In this document: positions 22,101-32,509 of the stretch, in pieces
How positions within the stretch are numbered: the stretch's first letter is position 1
Layout of the letters: every line of letters begins with the position of its first letter
Assembly (NCBI GenBank): GCA_963210315.1
Contig: OY723240.1
Coordinates: 248,001-312,000, forward strand
Reading direction: 5' to 3'
Source of the DNA: Rhynchopus euleeides
Taxonomy: Eukaryota; Euglenozoa; Diplonemea; Diplonemida; Diplonemidae
DNA length: 64,000 nt
Made by a program: the position numbers and the translations under genes
The notes under the pieces: generated by a model
Database searches by the model: none
What the model was told of the DNA's origin: nothing
Seen by the model: only the letters and a program-made list of their open reading frames with translations

Positions 22101-22548
22101 TGCAGCAACAACATCCCCATCAGCCCCCCGTCCGCTGGGATCCCGTACGTCCGCCTGTCGAACGACGCGCCAAACTCGCGGTAGAACGGCAGGAAGTCGT
22201 CCCACACAAGCTTCGACGAGGAAACGCACCTTCTCTGTGATGTCTGCCGCGTACCCCCCTCCCGCAGCCTGCACCAGGTCAAGCGCCAGTATCATGTAGA
22301 CGTCCGACCCGAACCCTTCCTTGTTGTGCTGCCTCATCAGCGGCACCAGCGTCACGGCGTCGTTGGCGATGAAGTTGATCTTGCACCCCGTCTGCTGCTC
22401 GAATGTCAAAGCGTGCTTCTGGTACGCTGGCTGTGTCCAACTCGCCCCGACGAAGTCAACCTTCACATCATTCATACCTTCGAGCAGTCTGTGCCCGCAC
22501 CGCCCCGTGCAGCAAGGCTGCGGCCAGCAGCACACCGCCTCTCCACAT
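22100..22548 (-). pseudogene. Family 1 extracellular solute-binding protein, N-terminal fragment
   Basis: ATG at 22548 begins a good signal peptide (MWRGGVLLAAALLHGAVRA). In a shifted frame follows VKVDFVGASWTQPAYQKH, then FEQQTGCKINFIANDA, DVYMILALDLVQAA and GGGYAADITEKV. In the third frame it reads KLVWDDFLPFYREFG and RRTYGIPADGGLMGM. The order matches bacterial ABC sugar-binding proteins, where D-VDLT, W-D-PFYR and YGIP-D-D are hallmarks. Two frame changes and the LINE at about 22.1 kb make it a pseudogene. An acceptor-like ACTCTGACAG lies 11 nt before the ATG. In protists such domains can also be ectodomains of receptor cyclases, so the parent gene may have been one; that is inference. 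Confidence 0.65.
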
Positions 22549-23637
22549 CGTCGGCAGATCTGTCAGAGTGTAGCTACCTGTGTGCGGTGTGTGGTGATGT
22601 GTGTGTTCCCTCCCTTGATGGCCCCGGTGGCGCGAACGCACGAAAAGACATGTTCGACTCAGAGGGCGAAGGCTGCGGCTGCCCCACCGCGTCCCGACGA
22701 CGCCACAGCCGGCCCTGGCACCCCCACCCAGGGGGATGTGCTGCAGCAGAAAGTCGTCGAGGCTGCAGCAGCACGGACCTCCCGACCCTGCCGCGCCCGC
22801 AAGATCGAACACCACAAGTTTTTGAGGGGCTGGGGAAGAGGAGGGGGGGTGGTGAAATCGAATTTGAAGGGAGCACAAGAATGATCACCCTTCACTCGTT
22901 ATGCAGGTTGTGTCTGAGATCCAGTGTTTTTTCAGGAGGGGGGGTGGGGGGTGAGGGTGGGGAGGTGAGGGGTTTGGACTGGGACAGGGAGGGGCGGGGG
23001 TGGGGGTGGGGGGCAGCCGGAGCCTCTGTGCCTTAGGCAGGGAGGGAGAAACACCGGAAGGTGACCCCTCCCTCGAGACTCGCCCTTTTATGTGTCGGGC
23101 AGGCAGGCATGTGACAGACACAAAAGATGCGCAGACACACAACAGCGTGAGGCGCTGTGCGGCCTGATGACCTCCTACAGGGTCGGCACCATCTGACAGT
23201 TCCCACTGGTTCGACTCGCTTGATGGGGTATCCGGCGTCCACGGCTCCTCCCTCCTGTGGCCAGTGATCCCGCTATCATGAGCAGCCGGATGAAAAAATA
23301 CTATCCTTTCCGTTTGCTTCACTCACTTGCTACAGGGAAACATGAAGGGAAAAGAACCTTGTTGTTTTGTTGACCGCTTCCACCTTTTTTAAAACCCTGT
23401 GCCTGGAATTTTGACCGAGTTAGATAAAATTTTCAGTGCAATCCTTCAGCACCTCCCCCCTAGATTTTTAGGTTTTCTTGACCCAATGGTCGAAATCTGC
23501 GACATAGTGGAAATCCCGGGGACATGTCGAATTCGAAAATTTTGGGTTAAAAAACCCCAGGGGGGCCCTTTGCAGGCCTCTGGCTAATTCTGGGGCCGGA
23601 CTTAACGTTGGGCCGGAGGGGGGGGGGGGGGGGGGGG
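22549..23637. other. Intergenic, purine-rich low complexity with dispersed-repeat pieces
   Basis: Contains G-rich tracts (22930-23020, 23618-23637) and no supported gene. A 56-bp segment at 23392-23447 (from AAACCCTGTGCCTGG to CAGTGCAATCCTTC) is repeated base for base at 55407-55462. Confidence 0.6.
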
Positions 23638-24301
23638 CCCTACCCTACCCTACCCTACCCTACCCTACCCTACCCTACCCTACCCTACCCTACCCTACCC
23701 TACCCTACCCTACCCTACCCTACCCTACCCTACCCTACCCTACCCTACCCTACCCTACCCTACCCTACCCTACCCTACCCTACCCTACCCTACAGCACGT
23801 CGGGGGTACCCACAACCCGACCCAACCCTACCCTAGGGTGAGGGTTGGGTACCCATAACCCGACCCAACACGACCCTACCCAAGGGTCAGGGCCAGGGTT
23901 GATCCTAGACCCAACCCAACCCAAGGGTTAGGGTCAGGGTTGACCCCAGACCCTACCCAACCCTAGGGTAAGGGTCAGGGTTGACCCTAGACCCTACCCA
24001 ACCCTAGGGTTAGGGTTAGGGTTGACCCTAGACCCTACCCTAACCCTAGGGTTAGGGTCAGGGTTAACCCTAGACCCTACCCTAACCCTAGGGTTAGGGT
24101 TAGGGTTAACCCTAGACCCTACCCAACCCTCGGGTTAGGGTCAGGGTTGACCCTAGACCCTACCCAACCCTAGGGTTAGGGTCAGGGTTAACCCTAGACC
24201 CTACCCTAACCCTAGGGTTAGGGTTAGGGTTAACCCTTGACCCAACCCTAGGGTTAGGGTTAGGGTTGACCCTAGACCCTACCCTAACCCTAGGGTTAGG
24301 G
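23638..24301. repeat. Telomere-like array, left block: (CCCTA)n then head-to-head CCCTAA/TTAGGG units
   Basis: 23638-23793 is about 31 perfect CCCTA pentamers. From 23820 the sequence becomes degenerate TTAGGG-like units that switch strand repeatedly, through AACCCTAGGGTT and GGGTTAACCC junctions about every 20-30 bp. Both sides have non-telomeric DNA, so this is interstitial. Confidence 0.9.
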
Positions 24302-27300
24302 CAGGGGTGTAAATAAGGCCGACTCCCGACTCCCGACTCGGGCCGGATTTTTTGGGGTTGGGAGGGTTGCCTTGCTTCCCTTAGGGAATGTGCAGTATTA
24401 GGCACCCCATGGCCAAAATGACCCCACTGCGATCCGCACAGACTCCAAATATTCAAAAGAAAGGGTTTTTGGAACACCCGAGGAGGGGGGTCCCGATGGG
24501 TGGGTGGGGGTGTGGGGGGGTCCCGCTGGGTGGGGCATGGTGTGTGCCTCCCAGTCATCTTCTTCATTACCGGTCTCTGAACTGGGGTGAGTTCATTGCC
24601 AAACCACTGCTGTGAATACGGCGCCCCTTTCCCGCCCCTTTTGCCAGATTCTGGCAGCTTCCAAGAAGAGTTGTGTTCCCGCCCCCTTCAGGTGGTTGAG
24701 CATACCACAGCGCACACGTGCACACCCACACACACTCCACACAGATACGTCACACGCAACTGTTGCGACACACAACATGCCTCAGGTAGAGGCAGTAGTG
24801 TTTGACTCACAGCCAAATACTGCTGCCGTGAGTGAGGTGCTCGCAGCGTGTGGGGCGCTGCGGGCGAATGGGGGGTTGGCTGGGACATCCAACATGGCGC
24901 TGTCGTGCGGGTACGTCGCGTGCTTCTTCGCGGACCACCTCGCACGCGGGAAGACCCCGCAAGCGCCGAGTCGGTCCGCCCTGACCGAATGGTGGGCGAC
25001 TGCTGGAGGTTCCATGGGACTCTCCACGGCAGAGGTGGCCGCACGCACGACCGTGCTGCGCAACGGCGAGGAGGCAGTGCCCCTCAAGAACACCGAGGTG
25101 GAGCGGTGGGCGGGGTCCCTGAGGCACGTCACACCTGTCAGGGTCCTCACATTTATGCGTGAAACAGGGCCGCAAAGTGCACAGCTGTTGCTCAATGAGC
25201 ACAGGCTGCCTTTAGTGACGGTGGTGTTCATCCCCTCCACGGGGCCCGTGGGCCATTTCTTTGCCATCCGGCTGAGGAATGCCGCAGCGCCCACCCCCCC
25301 CCCGGTTGTTCTGTCGTGGGCTCGGCCGAAGGCCCCGGTCCTGGTGGCACCCTCTCCGACGTTCTACGAGAAGAAAGGCCACGCCTACTGCCGAGTGTGC
25401 GTTACTGCTGTCGACAGCAAGCTGATCGCGAAGCCGAAGCAGAAGAACAAGACGCTCTACATCGACGGGAGAGTCCCATACCGCACTCCTGGTGATGAGA
25501 GAAAGTCGCGGGTGGCTCACCAGACGAGTGACTTCCACCTGACGTGTGAGGCTTTGCTGAACCGCCGGCCTGCCGCGCGCATGTGTGTCACAGCAGCGCT
25601 TGCGCTTGTGTCTGTGCTGCAAACCGTTGCAGCTTCATCTCCGCCTGGCCGTGACAGAGCGCCGATTGTGGTGCCCGAGCTGCAAGAGGAGGAAGTGACG
25701 AACGACGAGCTCCGTCACGGCCTCTTCGCCTGGCACTCCCGGTTGTACGTGGACATCCGGGGGGGGCGGCCGCATGCGTCGATCATTGCGGGGCTTGCAG
25801 CAGAGCGGCTTCAAGGTGTTCCACTCCCTCCCAATAACCAATACCTCAACCGCCCCCACATCACGGCGATGTTAGAGGTGTGGAAGAACATGGTCGTTGC
25901 GGAGTCCATCGCGTCTGTGTCACGAACAGTTCAGGAGGGCATGCCGCTGTTTTTGCTCCTCGATGGCAGCGAGGTTGGTGGTGAAGAATCATACACGTTC
26001 CGCCTGCGATGGGTGTCGGACGACTGCCGTGTTCTAGAGCGCTGTCTTGGGCTTGTGAGTATCGAAGCTGCAGCAGCGAACGCGGACCAGGCCGACGGTG
26101 ATGACGCGGACCTCTCTGCGAGTGGAAAAACCCTCTTCGACATGTTAGTATCTCTTCTTCATGAATACGGTCTTCAAATCCAGCATCTGTGCGGCATCAT
26201 CGCAGACGATGGAAGTGCGATCTCGGGGCAGAAGACGGGGCTGCATGGTCGCATCGAGGAGGCAGTCGGTGCACCATCCCTCTACATCAAGGATGTCGGC
26301 CATCGCATCCAGAACTGTGTGGAAAAGCCGTTGAAAACTGACCCTGATTTCAAGTACGTCAGTGATACGGTGCGTGCTGTGCAGACCATCTTTCGCCAAT
26401 CGGGGCTGATGCGGCGTACCTTGAAAAGGGCTGTCATGAAGAAAGGGGGGCGCGCGTACAAGCCATGCGGGTCGTGGCGGATCCGCTGGCAAGCAAAGTG
26501 GTGTACTTCGTTGCGGAAGGCGGGAAAAATGCGCGAACACTGGGTGACTCATCTGCGAAACGACCAACTTCACAGCCGTGCTGCATCTTCCAAAAACAAG
26601 ACTGCTTCACAGAAGGGAGCCCGCACCAGGGCCCGTCGGGCGCTCGCGACAAGGCTGCAGGGCGCAAAGTTCAAGCGGGCGCTTGAGTATTTCAGCAAGT
26701 TTTTTGAACTTGCAAAGCGCCCCCAGCTTGTCGCTCAGTACCGCGCAGAACGGGGTGCCAATGTGATCCCCTACCTGCTTGAGGCTCAACTCCAACTCCG
26801 CGCATTCGGGGAGATGAAGAAGAACTGGCGGCCTGGATGCCATGGCGAGCTGGTCAAAGGGCTGCACCCAAAGAGCATCCTCTGTGATCATTCCTATGCA
26901 GCAGCGCTCGTGGCAGGTGTGGCATACGCGACCGGTGTCACAGACAGCAGTGCAAACGAGCAGTTCGAAAGCCTCTACTACATCATGAACAACACCGAGG
27001 CAACATCGACTGCTATGGAGCACTGGCTGTACATCAAGGAGGGCCGGATTCGGGATGATGCAGAGCTCTCCTTTGCCAGCTTCTGGAAGCTACGCCAGGA
27101 AGAGCTGTGCTCCCGCCCCGACTACCTCCCCACACTCCGTACCATTCGCGGGGCACTCTGCATGGCGTCGCCGACGAGCTCGGCATGCGAGGGGGACTTC
27201 GGGATCCTCCGGAACCGCACACCCGCCCAGCGCAGCACAGTAGGGGTGGAGAAGCTGAGCGACGAGCTGCTTGTGAAGCGCTGCGGCCCCGACCCCGATA

Positions 27301-28120
27301 ATGTGGAAGCCACTCGGGATTTCATCCACCGGGGTATGCGCATATTCTTTGCTGAAAGACAGCGGCGGGCACCTGGTGGTGGGAGGAAGCGCAAGGCCGA
27401 AGATGAGAGTGAGCCGCTCCACGACATCGCCAAGCGACTTCGTCAGTCTGAGATCGACATCTTCGCGGAGGAACCTGAGGAGGACGAGGAAGAGGAGGAG
27501 GACGAGCTGGAGGAACTGGAGGAGCTCGAGAAGGATGAGGAGGATGAGGAGGATGAGGAGGACGACGACGATGACGACGAGGAAAGTTAGATTGTGTGTT
27601 ACCCATCATGTTGTGTAAATATGGTTGGAGAGGTCGGCTCCTGGGTTCGACCGCCTCCCCCTTTTTGCGGGTTTGCTGTTATTCCTTCCCCTGACCCCCT
27701 TTTGTCAGCGTTATGGCGCCCGAGGAGTCTATCACTGCCTCTCTGAGTGCCGCTGCGACCCCTTTCCCCTCTCCCCTTTTGTTCGTGGGCTGCCCCCTGT
27801 GAATGGTAGACTTACCTACAGCCCCTTGTTTGCCGCCAGCACGGAGCCAAGCAGCTCAACCCCGGCCGTGCGCGGTTTGTTTGCCCTAGAGCATTGTTGT
27901 TCGTGGAGTACGTGTCATTGTGCTAAGAGCCCGGAGAAGCAAAGTCGAATCTGCTGCGCTAGCCTCACCAAGCAGCCACAGTACTACAGGATGCGCGCAG
28001 GATTGAGTAGGGTTTGAGACCGCCCGCCCCCCACCCCCCCACCCCAGGTACCTTAGGTGACTGTAAATAACCGACTCCCGACTCCCGACTCCTGACCCCC
28101 AAACCTTATTTACAGCCCTG
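24302..28120 (+). mobile_element. hAT-superfamily DNA transposon, apparently complete
   Basis: The termini CAGGGGTGTAAATAAGG and the inverted CCTTATTTACAGCCCTG are typical hAT ends. Perfect 8-bp target duplications GGTTAGGG lie at 24294-24301 and 28121-28128. Subterminal GACTCCCGACTCCCGACTC repeats occur at both ends (24324-24341, 28072-28092). A single long transposase frame fills the interior. Perfect duplications and an unbroken frame point to a recent insertion into telomere-like DNA. Confidence 0.95.
24777..27590 (+). CDS. hAT-family transposase (937 aa)
   Basis: Cuts and pastes its own element. ATG at 24777 (MPQVEAVVFDSQ) is the first in frame; the open frame upstream uses no ATG. The N-terminal 230 residues are unlike a BED finger and are unassigned. 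The RNase H-like core has its first acidic residue in LFLLLDGSEVGGEE (about residue 394) and the conserved IIADDGSAISGQKTGLHG and IKDVGHRIQNCVEKP (about 473-520), which match the ...SDGA-xxTG... and HxLNL-like blocks of hAT enzymes. The C-terminal dimerisation block is SPTSSACEGDFGILRNR (about 795-815). The tail has a basic stretch (GGGRKRKAEDE) and about 45 Asp/Glu residues. It has no stops or frame breaks. The core assignment is strong at family level, weaker for subfamily (ZMYM/THAP-related hAT branch suspected). Confidence 0.85.
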   Translation: MPQVEAVVFDSQPNTAAVSEVLAACGALRANGGLAGTSNMALSCGYVACFFADHLARGKTPQAPSRSALTEWWATAGGSMGLSTAEVAARTTVLRNGEEAVPLKNTEVERWAGSLRHVTPVRVLTFMRETGPQSAQLLLNEHRLPLVTVVFIPSTGPVGHFFAIRLRNAAAPTPPPVVLSWARPKAPVLVAPSPTFYEKKGHAYCRVCVTAVDSKLIAKPKQKNKTLYIDGRVPYRTPGDERKSRVAHQTSDFHLTCEALLNRRPAARMCVTAALALVSVLQTVAASSPPGRDRAPIVVPELQEEEVTNDELRHGLFAWHSRLYVDIRGGRPHASIIAGLAAERLQGVPLPPNNQYLNRPHITAMLEVWKNMVVAESIASVSRTVQEGMPLFLLLDGSEVGGEESYTFRLRWVSDDCRVLERCLGLVSIEAAAANADQADGDDADLSASGKTLFDMLVSLLHEYGLQIQHLCGIIADDGSAISGQKTGLHGRIEEAVGAPSLYIKDVGHRIQNCVEKPLKTDPDFKYVSDTVRAVQTIFRQSGLMRRTLKRAVMKKGGRAYKPCGSWRIRWQAKWCTSLRKAGKMREHWVTHLRNDQLHSRAASSKNKTASQKGARTRARRALATRLQGAKFKRALEYFSKFFELAKRPQLVAQYRAERGANVIPYLLEAQLQLRAFGEMKKNWRPGCHGELVKGLHPKSILCDHSYAAALVAGVAYATGVTDSSANEQFESLYYIMNNTEATSTAMEHWLYIKEGRIRDDAELSFASFWKLRQEELCSRPDYLPTLRTIRGALCMASPTSSACEGDFGILRNRTPAQRSTVGVEKLSDELLVKRCGPDPDNVEATRDFIHRGMRIFFAERQRRAPGGGRKRKAEDESEPLHDIAKRLRQSEIDIFAEEPEEDEEEEEDELEELEELEKDEEDEEDEEDDDDDDEES

Positions 28121-28128
28121 GGTTAGGG

Positions 28129-30223
28129 TTAGGGTTAACCCTTGACCCAACCCTAGGGTTAGGGTTAGGGTTAACCCTAGACCCTACCCAACCCTCGGGT
28201 TAGGGTCAGGGTTGACCCTAGACCCTACCCAACCCTAGGGTTAGGGTCAGGGTTAACCCTAGACCCTACCCTAACCCTGGGGTTAGGGTTAACCCTTGAC
28301 CCAACCCTAGGGTTAGGGTTAGGGTTGACCCTAGACCCTACCCTAACCCTAGGGTTAGGGTTAGGGTTAACCCTTGACCCAACCCTAGGGTTAGGGTTAG
28401 GGTTAGCCCTAGACCCTACCCAACCCTCGGGTTAGGGTCAGAGTTGACCCTAGACCCTACCCAACCCTAGGGTTAGGGTCAGGGTTAACCCTAGACCCTA
28501 CCCTAACCCTAGGGTTAGGGTTAGGGTTAACCCTTGACCCAACCCTAGGGTTAGGGTCAGGGTTGACCCTAGACCCTACCCTAGGGTTAGGGTAGGGTAT
28601 AGGGTTAACCCCAACCCTGATCCGAGGGTTGGGTCGGGTCTAGGGTTCACCCTGACCCAAACCCGAACCCTAGGGTAGGGTTGGGTCTAGGGTGAACCCT
28701 AACCCTAGGGTCGGGCAGGGTCTTGGGTTAACCCCCAACCCTAACCCTCGGGTTGGGTAGGGTATAGGGTTAACCCTAACCCTAGGGTTGGGTTGTGTAT
28801 AGGGTTAACCCTAACCCTAACCCTAGGGTAGGGTTGGGTCTTGGGTTAACCCTAACCCTAGGGTTGGGTTGGGTATAGGGTTAACCCTAACCCTAGGGTG
28901 AGGGTAGGGTATAGGGTTAACCCCAACCCTAACCCTAGGGTTGGGTAGGGTATAGGGTTAACCCTAACCCTAGGGTAGGGTTGGGTCTTGGGTTAACCCT
29001 AACCCTAACCCTAGGGTAGGGTTGGGTATAGGGTTAACCCTAACCCTAACCCTAGGGTTGGGTGGGGTATAGGGTTAACCCTAACCCTAGGGTTGGGTTG
29101 GGTCTAGGGTTAACCCTGACCCTAACCCTAGGGTTGGGTAGGGTATAGGGTTAACCCCAACCCTAACCCTAGGGTTGGGTTGGGTCTAGGGTTAACCCTG
29201 ACCCTAACCCTAGGGTTGGGTAGGGTATAGGGTTAACCCCAACCCTAACCCTAGGGTTGGGTTGGGTCTAGGGTTAACCCTGACCCTAACCCTAGGGTTG
29301 GGTAGGGTATAGGGTTAACCCCAACCCTAACCCTAGGGTTGGGTTGGGTCTAGGGTTAACCCTGACCCTAACCCTAGGGTTGGGTAGGGTGTAGGGTTAA
29401 CCCTAACCCTAGGGTCGGGTTGGGTTAACCCTAACCCTAGGGTTGGGTTGGGTTAACCCTAACCCTAGGGTTGGGTTGGGTATAGGGTTAACCCTAACCC
29501 TAACCCTAGGGTTGGGTTGGGTCTAGGGTTAACCCTGACCCTAACCCTAGGGTTGGGTAGGGTATAGGGTTAACCCCAACCCTAACCCTAGGGTTGGGTT
29601 GGGTCTAGGGTTAACCCTAACCCTAACCCTAGGGTAGGGTTGGGTGTAGGGTTGGGTTGGGTATAGGGTTAACCCTAACCCTAACCCTAGGGTTGGGTAG
29701 GGTGTAGGGTTAACCCTAACCCTAGGGTAGGGTTGGGTCTAGGGTTAACCCTGACCCTAACCCTAGGGTAGGGTCTAGGGGTAACCCCAACCCTAACCCT
29801 AGGGTTGGGTAGGGTGTAGGGTTAACCCTCACCCTAACCCTAGGGTTGGGTAGGGTATAGGGTTAACCCTGACCCTAACCCTAGGGTAGGGTCTAGGGTT
29901 AACCCCAACCCCAACCCTAGGGTTGGGTAGGGTGTAGGGTTAACCCTCACCCTAACCCTAGGGTTGGGTAGGGTATAGGGTTAACCCTAACCCCAGGGTA
30001 GGGTCTAGGGTTAACCCTAACCCTAGGGTGAGGGTAGGGTCTGGAGTTAACCCCAACCCCAACCCCAGGGTTGGGTAGGGTCTAGGGTCACCCGTAACCC
30101 TCGAAATCGGGCCCAAATCGCCAAAATGGGCACCCCTCGAAAAAAAAATTCGAAAAGGTCCCCCTACCCACACCTGGAAATTACCAAAAAATCTGGGACC
30201 CCGGCGGCCCCAACCCTAGGGTA
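28129..30223. repeat. Telomere-like array, right block: higher-order TTAGGG-derived repeat
   Basis: Units of roughly 45-60 bp combine GGGTTGGGTAGGGTATAGGG with GTTAACCCTAACCCTAACCC. Each unit contains a GGTTAACC and a CCCTAGGG strand switch, so the array is a chain of small palindromes. Variants GTATAGGG, GTCTAGGG and GTGTAGGG alternate. It ends in non-repeat AT-rich sequence (30107-30200) related to the GAAAAGGTCCCCC family. Confidence 0.9.
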
Positions 30224-30488
30224 CACGGTGCACTAGTTTGGTAGTTACGAGTGACCTCAACTAGTGGAGTCGACAACCTCAAACTCGACAACTGCCAGTT
30301 GTCGACTCGACAACTGGCACTTGTCGAGTCGACAACTGGCAGTTGTCGACTCGACAACTCTATACACTGTACTGCAGGAAGAACGCCCAAATATGAAGGG
30401 AAAAACGCACAGTTGGGTGTGTGCTTGGGATATGAGGTGTGGTGGCATATCAGCGCTGGACTTTGTTGCGAATTTCCTTGTCCCCTTC

Positions 30489-32345
30489 TCAAGGATGGTC
30501 AGTCTTCATGTGGAGATCGCGTTCACGGACACTACGGAAGGTCTCAAAGCAAAGTAAGCAACGTTTTGTTGTGAGAGAGCGGGGGTGGTGGGCCAGGTAG
30601 TGCTGGCTTTGTCCCTTCAATCTTATTGTTGTGTGACATATTTTGCATTCGATTGTGCATGACGAGCAAGGGACATTGCTCCCTGGTCTGTGCTTTGCAT
30701 CGTAGTGTGCAAACAGAGACGTTTTCTTTGCTGAGGAGTAGTCACAAATAATGCATCGAAATTCATGAACCTCCTCCGGGAGAGACTGGGTTTCTTCTTG
30801 AGTAGGGGTGGGAGGCACACCCCAAGGTTCCTTGCCACACACACACACGTTCAGTATGGTTTTCGGTGGTTTTTTCGGATCAATCCAAAAGACACACCCG
30901 CTCTGACCTCTCTCTTTGACGTGGTCCGCCAGCCCAGCAGACTCAAGTCTTCGGTAGAGAGATCCTGTTGCCTTTTCCCAGCTGCCCGCAACAACACATG
31001 AACACACATTGAATGCCCCAACGGCGGTCATTAACTTCGGAGTATGTCCTGAACCCCCCCAAAGCCCATTCTCGCCCCAACTTTGAAGTTGTTGGATCTC
31101 GAAAAGAATGAGGTCGCGCTCCATAGTCCTTTCCGAGGCACAGGCTGAGTAGATCTTGCTTCGACCGTTGCCAGCTTCCAAAGCTTCATCACTGAGGGAG
31201 AGACAGTGCGCATCTATGGAATCAAACCAGTGCGTCAGGCTGTGCACATACGTTGCGCCCGGACCTGTCGTCACGCCCGGTGACGCCCACTCACAAAGAA
31301 ATATTAACAAGTGCATCGATAACATACTCACTGCAAACTCTGCCCCATTCTGGCCGTGTACCCAAAACTTCACGGGTATATTGTTGTATCTGAACGACAC
31401 AAGCACGTCCATCAAAAGACAGATCATTTTTTTAAGCCCCGTTGTGCTCTGTATCAGCTTTTGCAGAACTTGTCGGGCCTGACTCCCAGTCATGTTCGAC
31501 TTCGCACTCCCAACCACAGCTGTCTTGATCGCTTTCCCCTCCGGGATGAGGCGTACTATGAGAGATATGACGCCTTTGACGTCGTGAAGAGCAGGAGTGA
31601 TACAGTACGCTTCGCTCTCAAAGGCCTTGGAAAGGTGACATGTGAAGCCCTGCTTGTGCAATTCCTGGAGGGACAGCCTCTTGCACGAATGTAGCATATC
31701 AAGCCAGTCCTTCATCTCTGTGGCACAGAACGCCGATCTGTGTGACTTCGATCCAGAACTTATGCCCTCAAACAAACCCGTGAGCTCCGCGTGATCACCC
31801 CCCAGCAGAAACTGCTTTGCTAAAAAAACGGTGTCTCCTTTTCTGAAGAACGCATTTTGCACCTCCCTTATCTGATCGGCCAGGCTGAACGTCGCGAATG
31901 AGATGTATTCATCCTTTCTCTGATCTGTCACCGTGCAGAGAGGTGTGGTAAAACTGCCGTGAGCAATACCTGCAGCTAAGCGGATCCTGGCTGTGAGGTC
32001 CCTGCTGCCCGGGTTATAGCCATCAGCAGTCAGGACAACACGAGGGTGTTCCATGTCGATGCGATGCAGGTGTGTTTCGACAATGTGCTCGAGAGTTTTG
32101 AGCAAACTACCCCTCCTTGCCTCGACCACTCTCTGGAGGTGCTCTTCATGCTTCCTCACCGTCGCCGGGGAGAGCCCGTGCCTCTCAGGCGCCTTCCCGT
32201 GCTCCCGAAACGTCTCTCGAATGCATTTCGAGATTTCACCGCACTTCCGGATGGACGTCCCTGCCACAAATCGTGACCTGCGAATACCCTCAGCCATCAA
32301 GGACATTTCATCTTGCATTGTCTCTTCGGAACCATTCCCACCCGG
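30489..32345 (-). CDS. ORF2 of two-ORF transposon: putative transposase with C2H2 fingers
   Basis: The first in-frame ATG is 32318 (MQDEMSLMAEGIRR); an acceptor-like CACACCACAG near 32350 suggests the coding part may start by splicing from ORF1. About 600 residues. In order: a helical N-terminus; VVLTADGYNPGSRDLTARI; a helical stretch; LLGGDHAELTGL and SGSKSHRSAFCATE; TPALHDVKGVISLIVRL; a hydrophobic block with RYNNIPVKFW; YVHSLTHWF and LSDEALEAGNGRSK; and three Cys/His clusters ending the protein (FRCIICDYSS...HYDAKH, CSSCTIECKICHT, KRCLLCFETF...HMKTDHP). The acidic positions TADGY, GGDHAE and DEALEAGNG are candidates for a DDE triad; this is inference. I do not recognise a named superfamily, though CACxx ends with short duplications recall CACTA/Mirage/Chapaev. 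Confidence 0.7.
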   Translation of the reverse strand, partial: PGGNGSEETMQDEMSLMAEGIRRSRFVAGTSIRKCGEISKCIRETFREHGKAPERHGLSPATVRKHEEHLQRVVEARRGSLLKTLEHIVETHLHRIDMEHPRVVLTADGYNPGSRDLTARIRLAAGIAHGSFTTPLCTVTDQRKDEYISFATFSLADQIREVQNAFFRKGDTVFLAKQFLLGGDHAELTGLFEGISSGSKSHRSAFCATEMKDWLDMLHSCKRLSLQELHKQGFTCHLSKAFESEAYCITPALHDVKGVISLIVRLIPEGKAIKTAVVGSAKSNMTGSQARQVLQKLIQSTTGLKKMICLLMDVLVSFRYNNIPVKFWVHGQNGAEFAVSMLSMHLLIFLCEWASPGVTTGPGATYVHSLTHWFDSIDAHCLSLSDEALEAGNGRSKIYSACASERTMERDLILFEIQQLQSWGENGLWGGSGHTPKLMTAVGAFNVCSCVVAGSWEKATGSLYRRLESAGLADHVKERGQSGCVFWIDPKKPPKTILNVCVCGKEPWGVPPTPTQEETQSLPEEVHEFRCIICDYSSAKKTSLFAHYDAKHRPGSNVPCSSCTIECKICHTTIRLKGQSQHYLAHHPRSLTTKRCLLCFETFRSVRERDLHMKTDHP

Positions 32346-32509
32346 CTCTCCTGTGGTGTGTGTGTGCATCCCAACAAAAAAGGCTATGCCTGAGGAACCG
32401 GCGGGGGGAGGATGACGTCAAGAGTGATAACCAAAAAAGGGAAAGTGTCACTGCGATCGTTCTGCACCTTTTCTTCCGTTTGCTTTCATATACGTTGACG
32501 CTTCCACAC

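Noticed and set aside
23608-23841. Long open frame of repeating Tyr-Pro-Thr-Leu-Pro
   Set aside because: It is only the translation of the CCCTA pentamer tract; a 5-bp repeat without stops is open in every frame.
24612-24776. Upstream extension of the hAT transposase
   Set aside because: The open frame has no ATG before 24777 and translates CA-rich leader sequence.
23638-30223. Chromosome end (true telomere)
   Set aside because: Unique DNA and host genes continue on both sides and repeat orientation alternates; it is interstitial.
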